Below are positions 23,197 to 32,100 of a DNA stretch of 64,000 nucleotides, one piece after another. This DNA is from Sphingomonas sp. (GTDB taxonomy: Bacteria; Pseudomonadota; Alphaproteobacteria; Sphingomonadales; Sphingomonadaceae), in assembly GCF_017304615.1 (NCBI RefSeq), contig NZ_JAFKLZ010000003.1, positions 186,001 through 250,000 on the forward strand, in the 5' to 3' direction. A model generated the notes under the pieces. The model saw only the letters and a program-made list of their open reading frames with translations. It did not search any database and had not been told where the DNA came from. Numbering within the stretch: position 1 is the first letter of the stretch; every line of letters starts with the position of its first letter. The position numbers and the translations under genes are program-made.

Positions 23197-24864
23197 TTAC
23201 CGCCCCTGCGATCGCCACCGGCGGATGGTGCGCCCGATGATCTGGTCCTCGCCGCCTGTTTCGCGCCACAAGTCGGAGAAGATCGGGTCGGCCGAGGCCG
23301 GACGCTTGCTCTCTTCGAGCCCGTCGAACGCGACGCGGATCGGGATCGCGACACCCTCGCCGCAGATGATGCACTCGCGATTGCGCAAGGCGGGAATCGA
23401 ATCGAGGAAGCCGCGTGCGCCCTCGGGCATGGCGGCCCGGACGAACGCCTGGTCGCGATCGTTGTTGAGGCGCATCGAAATGATCGTGCCGCACTGCGAC
23501 AGCACGCCTTCGGCGAGGTCGGACGGACGCTGCGTGATCAGGCCCAGCGACACGCCGTACTTGCGGCCTTCCTTCGCGATGCGGCTGAGGATCTTGCCGA
23601 CCGACGATCCGTCGGCGTTGCGCTCGTTGGGTATATAGCGGTGCGCTTCTTCGCAGATCAGCAGGATCGGACGCTGCGGTTCGTGGCGGCTCCAGATCGC
23701 AAAGTCGAACACCATGCGGCTCAGCATGGCGACCACGACGCTGGTGATTTCGTTCGGCACGCCGGACACGTCGATGATCGAGATCGGCTTGCCGTCGCCC
23801 GGCAGGCGGAAGACGCGGCTGATAAAGTCGCTCATCGTGTCGGCGACCAGCATGCCCGAAAACATGAAGCTGTAGCGCGGATCGGCCTTGATCTCGTCGA
23901 TCTTGGTCTTGAGGCGCAGGTACGGCGCGGTATCGCCGGCGCGATCCATCTTGCCCATTTCGAGTTGGATCAGGTTCGTCAGGTCGCTCAGCAGGTAGGG
24001 GACCGGCGCATCGACCGTCAGCTTGGTGATTTCCTGGCCCAGCCGGCTCTTGCTGCGCGCCATCAACAGGCACTTGGCCAGAATGTCGCGGTCGATCTGC
24101 GCTTCGTTGCCGCTGGTCGTCAGGAACACTTCGCAATGTTCCTCGAAGTTCATCAGCCAGTACGGCATCTGCAGGTTCGACACGTCGAAGATCGCGCCCG
24201 TCGTGTCGAACGCCGCCGAATATTCGCCGTGCGGGTCGATCATCACGATATGGCCCTGCGGCGCGAGTTCGCAGATGCGGTGGAGGATCAGGGCGGCGCT
24301 GGTCGACTTGCCGGTGCCGGTCGAACCGAGCAGCGCGAAATGCTTGCCCAGCATCGCGTCGATATAGAGAGAGGCTCGGATGTCCTTGGTCGGATAGACC
24401 GTGCCGATTTCCACGTTGGCGCGATTGTCGGCGGCGTAGATTTGCTTGAGATCGGCGGTCGAGACGGGGAAGGATTCGGCGCCGGGGCTTGGATAACGAG
24501 TCACGCCGCGGCGGAAATTGTAGAGCTTGCCGGTCAGCCGCTCCTCGTCGCCTTCGCCGAGAAAGTCGATCTGCGCCAGGACGCCTGCGTCGGCGAGACG
24601 GAGCGAACGGATGTTGGCGATCATCCACGTCGCTCCCACGCGAATCTTGATCTGCGCGCCAACCGATCCGGCGTTGGCCAGCACGGGGTCGGGATCGCCT
24701 GCATAGCTGTCTATCGCCTCACGATCGAGCAGCACGGTACCGCCCGACCCGGCAATATCGATCAGCCCGCCGATCAGGCGCAGATGACTTTGCTCCGTGG
24801 GCGCCACGGACCCCATTGTGGGTGTCGCATTGGCGAACGCGCTGCCGCCCGGCATCTCAGTCAT
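23197..24864 (-). CDS. HerA-like (DUF87) ATPase
   Basis: 555 residues. The N-terminal HAS-barrel-like region (about 25-150) precedes a RecA/FtsK-type motor: Walker A GSTGTGKST near residue 180, a Walker B aspartate-glutamate in ILLICEEAHRYIP, and a sensor-like LGLITQRPSDLAEGVLSQCG. HerA proteins form hexameric DNA translocases; in archaea they work with NurA nuclease, and in bacteria many stand alone or belong to defence systems. No nuclease or sirtuin gene is adjacent here, and the surroundings are housekeeping, so a core chromosomal role is more likely than defence. Confidence 0.88.
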   Translation of the reverse strand: MTEMPGGSAFANATPTMGSVAPTEQSHLRLIGGLIDIAGSGGTVLLDREAIDSYAGDPDPVLANAGSVGAQIKIRVGATWMIANIRSLRLADAGVLAQIDFLGEGDEERLTGKLYNFRRGVTRYPSPGAESFPVSTADLKQIYAADNRANVEIGTVYPTKDIRASLYIDAMLGKHFALLGSTGTGKSTSAALILHRICELAPQGHIVMIDPHGEYSAAFDTTGAIFDVSNLQMPYWLMNFEEHCEVFLTTSGNEAQIDRDILAKCLLMARSKSRLGQEITKLTVDAPVPYLLSDLTNLIQLEMGKMDRAGDTAPYLRLKTKIDEIKADPRYSFMFSGMLVADTMSDFISRVFRLPGDGKPISIIDVSGVPNEITSVVVAMLSRMVFDFAIWSRHEPQRPILLICEEAHRYIPNERNADGSSVGKILSRIAKEGRKYGVSLGLITQRPSDLAEGVLSQCGTIISMRLNNDRDQAFVRAAMPEGARGFLDSIPALRNRECIICGEGVAIPIRVAFDGLEESKRPASADPIFSDLWRETGGEDQIIGRTIRRWRSQGR

Positions 24865-24935
24865 CGAATAAATCCCCTGCTCATCGGGCCACGCCTTACG
24901 CGCGCAGGGGTAAAGAATAGGTGATTAACCGCGAT

Positions 24936-25706
24936 CTAGACGCGGCGCGCGATATAGCCCGCCGCCCAGCCGAGCAGCACCGACAGTGCCACCGTGACAA
25001 GGCCGTAGGTGATCGACCATCGTTGCGCCGATCGCGCGACGAAGCGCTCGAACCCCGACTTGCGGATCTCGATTTCCTTGGTCGCGACGGCGAGGACATG
25101 GCCGTCGCGGATCAGGAAGGTCTCCGCCGTGAACCGCCCGACCGGCACACGCGCCGGAATATCGACGCGCGCGCGATACAGCACGCCGTCGCTGATCTCG
25201 ACCGCATTTGGCTTCTGGTAATAGAGGCCGGTTCGCTCCTTGAGATCGGACAGCCCGCGCGCAAAGCGTTCCTGTTCGTCGGCGGGCGCGTTCGACGCAG
25301 GCGATAGTTGCAGGCTGTCGAGGCCAAGTTCGTAGATCGCCCGGCTGCGTTCGTCGACGATCTGGTCGATCGGGCGCGACGACACCATGCCGTAGAAACT
25401 CGGGGCGGAGCGGTAGCGCAGCCGCGCGGCATTGACCCAGATGCCCGCGATCTTCTCCTTCTCGCGCACCAGGATCGACTGGGTCGGCCCCCTGACGACG
25501 ACGACGATGTCGGTCGGCTTGTCGTCATCGGGCAGCCGTCCGCCGGGATAGAGTATCGCCCCGAACAGCAGCAATTCGGCCCCGGCGAACGAATAAGCGA
25601 TGTCGATCTGGCGTTGCGACACGTCGGGGACGAGGACGGGTTTGGGTGCCGGCCTGGCTTGTCCCATCAGTAGCGGCGCCAGCAGGATGAGCGGCGTCGC
25701 CCTCAC
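24936..25706 (-). CDS. TIGR02186 family membrane-anchored protein
   Basis: 256 residues. It starts with a signal peptide (GTG start, RATPLILLAPLLMGQARP) and ends with a single hydrophobic anchor (WSITYGLVTVALSVLLGWAA) and a basic tail, so the body is periplasmic. SQRQIDIAYSFAGAELLLFG matches the N-terminal region of the alphaproteobacterial TIGR02186/PF09608 family, which is nearly always coupled to a TauE/SafE transporter. That is also true here: its GTG overlaps the stop of the transporter gene (GTGA, 25703-25706). The proposed role, helping export of sulfur oxyanions or organosulfur, is inference from the partner family. Confidence 0.87.
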   Translation of the reverse strand: MRATPLILLAPLLMGQARPAPKPVLVPDVSQRQIDIAYSFAGAELLLFGAILYPGGRLPDDDKPTDIVVVVRGPTQSILVREKEKIAGIWVNAARLRYRSAPSFYGMVSSRPIDQIVDERSRAIYELGLDSLQLSPASNAPADEQERFARGLSDLKERTGLYYQKPNAVEISDGVLYRARVDIPARVPVGRFTAETFLIRDGHVLAVATKEIEIRKSGFERFVARSAQRWSITYGLVTVALSVLLGWAAGYIARRV

Positions 25707-26617
25707 GACAACTCAACCGAGAATATCTCGTCGGGCCGCCAGGTCAGGCCGATGAAGATGCGCAATCCGACCAGCAGCACCAGCGCCGCGAGCGCGAGGC
25801 GGAGATATTCCGGCTTCACCTTGGTCGCGAACCGCGCGCCGAGTTGCGCGCCCGTCACCGACCCGACCAGCAGCAGCGCCGCGAGTACGATGTCGACCGC
25901 TTTGGTCGTTGTCGCATGGACCATCGTCGCCCAGGCGGTGACGAACAATGTCTGGAACAGGCTGGTCCCGACGACGACCTGCGTCGCCATGCCGAGCAGA
26001 TAGATCATCGCCGGCACCAGGATGAACCCGCCGCCGACCCCGAGCAGGATCGTCAGGATGCCGACGAAGAACCCTAGCAGCAACGGCGCGAGCGGCGAAA
26101 TGTAGAGGCCGGAGCGGTAGAAGCGCATCCGGAAGGGCAGGCTGGAAACCAACGGATGGTGGCGGCGCTTGGCGGCGCGCGGCGCCTGGCCGGCGCGGGT
26201 CGCGCGGATGAACTGGATCGATTCCTTCGCCATCATCGAGCCGATCCACCCGAGCATGACGACATAGACGATCGCGATCACCGTATCGAGCTGGCCGCTC
26301 GCCTGGAGCGCCTTGAAGATCCACGCGCCCGCAGCCGAGCCGGCGAAGCCGCCCGCGACCATGATCCCGCCCATCTGGAAATCGACTCCGCGCCGCTGGA
26401 GATGCGCGAACACGCCGGACACGCTCGCGCCCGTCACCTGGCTCGCGGCGGACGCGGCGGCGACGGTCGGCGGGATTCCGTAGATGATCAAAAGCGGCGT
26501 CGTCAGAAACCCGCCGCCGACCCCGAACATCCCCGACAGTAACCCGACGAACCCGCCGAGCAGTACGATGACCAGCGCGTTGACCGACAGGTTGGCGATG
26601 GGGAGGTAGAGGTCCAC
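25703..26617 (-). CDS. TauE/SafE (TSUP) family sulfite/anion exporter
   Basis: 304 residues and eight or nine spans. Two inverted TSUP halves each carry a glycine-rich signature: GLLSGMFGVGGGFLTTPLL near the N terminus and FFVGILTILLGVGGGFILVP in the second half. TSUP carriers export sulfite, sulfoacetate or related anions. An extra basic cytoplasmic loop (RATRAGQAPRAAKRRHH) separates the halves. The gene is the first of a two-gene unit with the TIGR02186 protein. A second, shorter TSUP gene lies far away at 52188-52937. Confidence 0.92.
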   Translation of the reverse strand: MDLYLPIANLSVNALVIVLLGGFVGLLSGMFGVGGGFLTTPLLIIYGIPPTVAAASAASQVTGASVSGVFAHLQRRGVDFQMGGIMVAGGFAGSAAGAWIFKALQASGQLDTVIAIVYVVMLGWIGSMMAKESIQFIRATRAGQAPRAAKRRHHPLVSSLPFRMRFYRSGLYISPLAPLLLGFFVGILTILLGVGGGFILVPAMIYLLGMATQVVVGTSLFQTLFVTAWATMVHATTTKAVDIVLAALLLVGSVTGAQLGARFATKVKPEYLRLALAALVLLVGLRIFIGLTWRPDEIFSVELS

Positions 26618-26662
26618 GACCCCGCTTATCGCGTGGATGCGATTTGCGGAAGGACGTGGAGG

Positions 26663-27675
26663 CTAGAAATCGCCGCCGATGACCAGCACGGGTCCCGATC
26701 CGGGCCGCGCGCCGCCCGCCACACGCTGCCTCCAGTCGAGCGAGGCGCGGATCGCCGTGCCGAGAACGGGTAACCGGACGCCGAGCGACGGGCCGACGTC
26801 GAGCCGCTCGGCGCCGCGCTGTGCGCCGCCCCAACCGCCGAGCCCGAGATCGACTGTGGCATTGCCGACCGACAGGAAGCGGCGGGAGAGCCGTGCCGCG
26901 CCTTCGGCATAGGGTTCGGCGCGCCGTCGCCGGATAAGCCCTGCCTGGCGTAGGTTTCGAGGTCGAAGCCGAAGGCGACGGGCGCGGGTCCAGTCCCCGC
27001 GATGATCCCGGCCGCCGGGCCGCTTGCGCCGCCATCGAGCGCGACGCGATATTCGGCCACGATCCGCACGGGAAGGGCGGTCGGCCGCCATTCGATGCCG
27101 ACCGCCGCTTCGCGACCCTGTCCTTTGAGCGGCGTCGCGACGCGTCCGACGATCGCGACGCGGCGCGCGTCGCCGATCGCATAGGCGATACGCAGTCCGG
27201 CCTGGCTCCCGCCCAGTTGTCCGCCGCTCAGTCCCGGCGCGATGCCGCGGCCGTCGCGCAGGACGAACCACGCGCTTGCAGACCAGCGGCTCTCGGCCTT
27301 GTTCGCCGGGCGCGCGATGGCGGGTGGTGGCATGAGAAGGGATTGCGGCGGGGGCGCGGGGTCGGCGGCCCGGACCGGGGTGGTTGGCGCTACACTCTCC
27401 ACTCGCGAATTCAGGATGAGCAGGGTGCCGGGTCCGGCAATTGAACGTAGTGGAACTGTCGAGACTGATTGCGACTGCGGAGGTTCCGACGCGATTGTCA
27501 GCGGCTGCGAGGGTGCGACGGTCGGGGCGACGAATGACTTTCGGTCGAAAGCGATGGGCGCGATTGCGCGCGGGATCGCTGCGGGGACTGCGGTCGTTGG
27601 CCACAACATGAACGCGCGAATGGCGACCCAGCCGACCAGGGTCGCGCCGAGGAAACGGATCGGGCGGCCGCTCAT
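26663..27675 (-). pseudogene. nfrA-like C-terminal-type protein gene, interrupted by a frameshift
   Basis: Starting at ATG 27675, overlapping the stop of the nfrB-like gene by 4 bases, the frame encodes a membrane-anchored protein (signal-like FLGATLVGWVAIRAFMLWP), a Pro-rich linker and a beta-strand-rich domain (SASAWFVLRDGRGIAPG, AAVGIEWRPTALPVRIVAEY). Near 26948 the frame breaks: DLETYA reads on into a low-quality frame, while the -1 frame continues sensibly as AGLIRRR, EPYAEGAARL and VGNATVDLGLGGWGG to a stop at 26663. Restoring one C would rejoin the frames, so this is a 1-base deletion or a sequencing error. The domain resembles the C-terminal region of NfrA, the partner of NfrB; that identity is inferred mainly from position. 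Confidence 0.6.
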
Positions 27676-29096
27676 GGCTCGATCGCTTCGGGAAAGCGGT
27701 GGCGGGTCTTGTCCCAGACCGGCCGCCGTCCGCGTAGCGCGGCCACATAGCGTGACATCGCCGCGCGCGCCGCCATCAGCGCGATGAAATTGCCGACCAG
27801 CACGCGGGGCAGCGACAGGAAGGCTTGCCACCAGCCATAGGCGCGTCCGGTGAACCACGCCCGCATTACCAGCCGCCATGCCAACATCGCTGCGTTTATC
27901 GTGAGCAGCACCATCATCGGTTCGCTCGGTTGCGGGGCTCGATCGCCCGCCAGCCAATGCAACGCGAGCGACGCCCCCCATGCCATCAGCGCGACATAGG
28001 CCGTGAACAGCACCAATAGGGACAGTGGCGCGCGGCGGTCGCGCAAGCGCATCCAATGATCGCGCCAGTCGCTTGCCCGTCCCCAGCCGAGCCGGTCCCA
28101 GCCGTCGAGCGCGATGCCGATCATCCAGCGCGCCTTCTGCGCCACTGCCTCCCGGACCGTGTTCGGGAAATATTCGGCGACGGCGATCACCCGCCCATCG
28201 GCATCGCGAACCCGCGCGAAGATCTGCCGCCCACCGAGCATCGCGGTGCGCAGGCCAAGCTCGTAATCCTCGGTCAGGCTGTCGGCGTCGAACGGCAGGC
28301 CGCCGCGCGCTTCCGCTACCCGTTCGAGCAGCGCGCGATCGATCGCGCACCCCACGCCGGCGAGAGGCATGGGTGCGCCGAGCCAGCCGCGCGCTACAAG
28401 GCGCAGACCGTGGGCCTCGGCGAACTCGTCGATATAGTGCCCGGCGACGAGCGGCGATCCGCGATCGACCAGCGGCATGACCGGCAACTGAATGACCTGG
28501 TGCTTGCCGAGCAACGCGCGATAGACGCGCAATTCGTCGCGATGGACGACGTCCTCCGCGTCGTGGAACGCGACCGCCTTTGCCGACCAGCCCTCCGCCC
28601 CCTCTTCCCGAAGCAACGCATCCCACAATTGGTTGAGGCAATCGGCCTTGGTCGTCGGCCCTGATCGTATGTTGATCACCAAGCGAACGCGAGGATCGGT
28701 TTCGGCGACGACGGAAACCGCGTCGATCGTCGCGCGATCATTGGGATAAACGCCGACATAGAGTCTAAAATCGTCGTCGCCGAACCGCGCTAGCGTTGTC
28801 GCCAGCATCCGTCCGATCACCCCGGCTTCGTCCCATGCGGGCACGAAGATGGCGATGCGACCGGCGGTTGGCGCGGGCAGGTCTTCGATCCGCATATCCG
28901 GTCGCCGGCCCGTCAGTCGGCCGAGCCAATACACCGCGTCGAGCGCGAGGTCGTCGATCCCCCCGATCAGGAAGCCGATACAGGCAAGGATAACGGTCTC
29001 GCGCGCGATCGCGTCGATCGCCGCTATAATTCCCCCCAAAAGCGATCCCCCGATTCGCCAATGACTTAGCTTGGCCGTGTAATGATTTTCGATCAA
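27672..29096 (-). CDS. nfrB: NfrB-like membrane glycosyltransferase (phage N4 receptor type)
   Basis: 474 residues. An N-terminal span is followed by a GT-A domain (AIFVPAWDEAGVIGRM, NIRSGPTTKADCLNQLWD, FHDAEDVVH) and the QxxRW-like region AVAQKARWMIGIALDGW, then three or four C-terminal spans ending WDKTRHRFPE. Order and motifs match E. coli NfrB, which polymerises an ManNAc-containing surface glycan used as phage N4 receptor; the C-terminal MshEN-type domain of E. coli NfrB is missing. The start is uncertain: no ATG lies between the upstream neighbour and residue ~70, and TTG at 29096 or TTG at 29039 are the candidates. It is coupled to the frameshifted nfrA-like gene. Confidence 0.8.
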   Translation of the reverse strand: MIENHYTAKLSHWRIGGSLLGGIIAAIDAIARETVILACIGFLIGGIDDLALDAVYWLGRLTGRRPDMRIEDLPAPTAGRIAIFVPAWDEAGVIGRMLATTLARFGDDDFRLYVGVYPNDRATIDAVSVVAETDPRVRLVINIRSGPTTKADCLNQLWDALLREEGAEGWSAKAVAFHDAEDVVHRDELRVYRALLGKHQVIQLPVMPLVDRGSPLVAGHYIDEFAEAHGLRLVARGWLGAPMPLAGVGCAIDRALLERVAEARGGLPFDADSLTEDYELGLRTAMLGGRQIFARVRDADGRVIAVAEYFPNTVREAVAQKARWMIGIALDGWDRLGWGRASDWRDHWMRLRDRRAPLSLLVLFTAYVALMAWGASLALHWLAGDRAPQPSEPMMVLLTINAAMLAWRLVMRAWFTGRAYGWWQAFLSLPRVLVGNFIALMAARAAMSRYVAALRGRRPVWDKTRHRFPEAIEP

Positions 29097-29187
29097 GTAT
29101 CCGTTTGGCGGCGAAATCGCGTTGGACTTCGTCTGTCGTTGGGATAGCGTGTCATTCTGCTTACCGAGCCTTGTGGAGGGGGATGGA

Positions 29188-32100
29188 ATGAAGCTCGCGG
29201 TCCGTGTCGCGTTGCTGGCCCTGGCGTTCGCGCCGATCGCCGCGTTCGGCGACAATTCCCCGCATGTCGTGGTCGCCACGCCGGGGGTGGGTGACGGGTC
29301 GATCGAGCGGTTCACGGTCCGCTTCGACCAGCCGATGGTGGCGCTGGGCGATCCGCGCGCCGCCTCGCCCTTCGATGTCGAATGCCCGGTGTCGGGCACG
29401 GGCCGCTGGGCTGACCAGCAGACCTTCGTCTACGAGTTCGCCAGCCCGCTGCCCGGCGGCACCAAATGCACATTTACCACCAAGGCCGGGGTCAAGAGCG
29501 TTTCCGGCTATGCGCTGATGCAGTCGCAGGTATTCACGGTCGATTCCGGCGGCCCGATGGTCCGCGCGATCCTGCCCGGCGAGTATAGCGACGAGATCGA
29601 GGAGGATCAGGTCTTCCTCGTCGCCGCCAACCTGCCCGCGACTGCGCAATCGGTTGCCGCCAACGCTTATTGTTCGGTCGAGGGGCTGGGCGAGAAGATT
29701 CCGGTCGACGTCCTTCCCGCAGATACTGCCGCGAAGATCCTGGGCGAGATGGGGACCGAAAACAATTACCAGGTCTCGAGCTTCCTCGACAGCGGCGGCA
29801 TGCCCAACACGCTTCCCGCAAGCATGACCGACCGGCAGAAGATGCTGGCGAGCGTCACCGCGCTCAAATGCCGCCGCCCGCTCCCGCCCGGACATGACAT
29901 GGCGCTGGTCTGGTCGGGCAAGATCGTCAGCGCGAGCGGCAAGCCCGCGGGTACCGACCAGCGCTTCGACTATACGGTGCGCAAGCCGTTTGCAGTGAAA
30001 TTCGAGTGCAGCCGCACCAATGCGCAGGCGGGCTGCAACCCGGTCGAGAAGGCATATCTGCGCTTCACCGCGCCGATCGCGATGAGCCTGGCGCAACAGA
30101 TGCGGATCACCACCGCCGACGGCACGGTCATCAAGCCGGTGTTCGACAAGGACGAACAGAAATCGGCGACGATCAGCGACATTACTTTCGCCGCGCCAAT
30201 GCCCTATTCGACCACCGCCAAGGTCACGATCCCGGCGGGCGTGAAGGACGAAAGCGGCCGGGCGCTGACCAATGCCGAGCGCTTCCCGCTCGACATCCGC
30301 ATCGACGCCGCGCCGCCGCTGGTGAAGTTCGCCGCGTCGTTCGGCATTCTCGAGCTGAAGGAAGGCGGTGTGCTGCCGGTGACGGTGCGCAACGTTGAAC
30401 CGTCGCTGCAGGGCCAGAATCTCGGCATCGGCGGCAAGTCGCTGCGCATCGAGGGCACCGACGGCCAGATCGCCGAATGGCTCCGCACGGTCGGCAAGGC
30501 CGACGACTATGACGTGGAGGACATCACCGACAAGGATGGCAACGTCACCGGGCACGTCCAGAATACCGGGTCGAAACCGATCCTGACCGGCGATAACGGC
30601 GCGTCGCCGATGAAAATCGGCCTGCCCGGCAAGGGCAAGGATTTCGAAGTCGTCGGCATCCCGCTTACCAAGCCCGGCTTCTATGTCGTCGAACTGGCGA
30701 GCCCGGTGTTGGGACAGGCGCTGCTCGGCCGCAAAGCCCCGCGCTATGTCGCGACAGCGGCGCTCGTCACCAACATGGCGGTGCATTTCAAATGGGGGCG
30801 GGAGCGCAGCCTGGCCTGGGTGACCAGCCTCGACAGCGGCCAGCCGGTCGCGAACGCCGCGGTGACGGTGACCGACAGTTGTTCGGGGCAAGTGCTCGCC
30901 ACCGGCAAGACCGACAAATCGGGCGCGGTATTCATCCCGGAAGGATTGCCCGAACCCCAGGCCTATGGCGGATCATGCTATCCCGGATCGTCCGATCAGC
31001 CGCTGATGATCTCGGCGCGCGCGGGCGACGATTACAGCTTCACGCTGACCGGCTGGGGTCAGGGCATCCGGCCCTATGACTTCGATCTGCCCTATGGTTA
31101 TTCGAAGGCCGGCGAGGTGTTCCACACCGTGTTCGACCGAGCGCTCGTGCGTCAGGGCGAAACGATCCACATGAAGCATATCGTCCGCCAGCCGATGGGC
31201 GCGGGCTTCTCGATCGGCGCGGGGTTCACCGGGACGCTGCGCCTGTCGCATCGCGGTTCGGACACGACATTCGACATTCCGCTGACGATCGACGCCAACG
31301 GGATCGGCGAAACTGAATGGGTGGCGCCGAAGGGCGCGCCGATGGGCGACTACGACATTCAGGTGATCGGCAAGGATGGCGGGACGACCTATACCGATCA
31401 GTCTTTCAAGGTCGATGAGTACAAGCTCCCGACGATGCGCGCGACGGTGACCGGGCCGAAGGAAGCCGCGGTGCGCCCGACGACGCTGCCGCTCGATCTG
31501 TTCGTCGGCTATCTGTCGGGCGGCGGCGCGTCGAACCTGCCCGTCGAAATGCGCGTCGGCTATTTCGGCCGATCGGCGACGCCCGAGGGTTATGACGGCT
31601 ATACCTTTGGCGGGACCGAGGTGAAGGAGGGCACCAAGCCCCTCAACGGCGACGGCGAGAAAGAGGAAACCCCGCTGCCCCCGACCCAGACGATCCCCGC
31701 GACGCTCCGCGCAGACGGCACGGCGCAGACATCGGTCGATATTCCGACGCTCGACAGCCCGACCGACATGCTGGTCGAGATGGATTATCAGGACGCGAAC
31801 GGCGAAGTGCTGACCGCATCGAAACGCATCCCGATCTTCCCGTCCGCGGTCCAGCTCGGCGTCAAGACCGATGGCTGGCTGATGAAGCAGGACGACCTGC
31901 GCCTGAACTTCGTCGCGCTCGATACCGACGGCAAGCCGAAGAAGGGCCAGAACGTCTCGGTCGCGCTCTACAGCCGTCAGGTGCTGACGGCGCGGCGCCG
32001 GCTGATCGGCGGTTTCTACGCGTACGACAACCAAATGAAGACCGCGAAAATCCCGGGCACGTGCTCGGCGACGACGGACGAACTAGGCCTCGCCAAGTGC

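Noticed and set aside
23197-24864. HerA-like ATPase as part of a defence system
   Set aside because: Neighbours are a PEP-CTERM protein and a TIGR02186/TSUP pair; no nuclease, sirtuin or NurA gene accompanies it.
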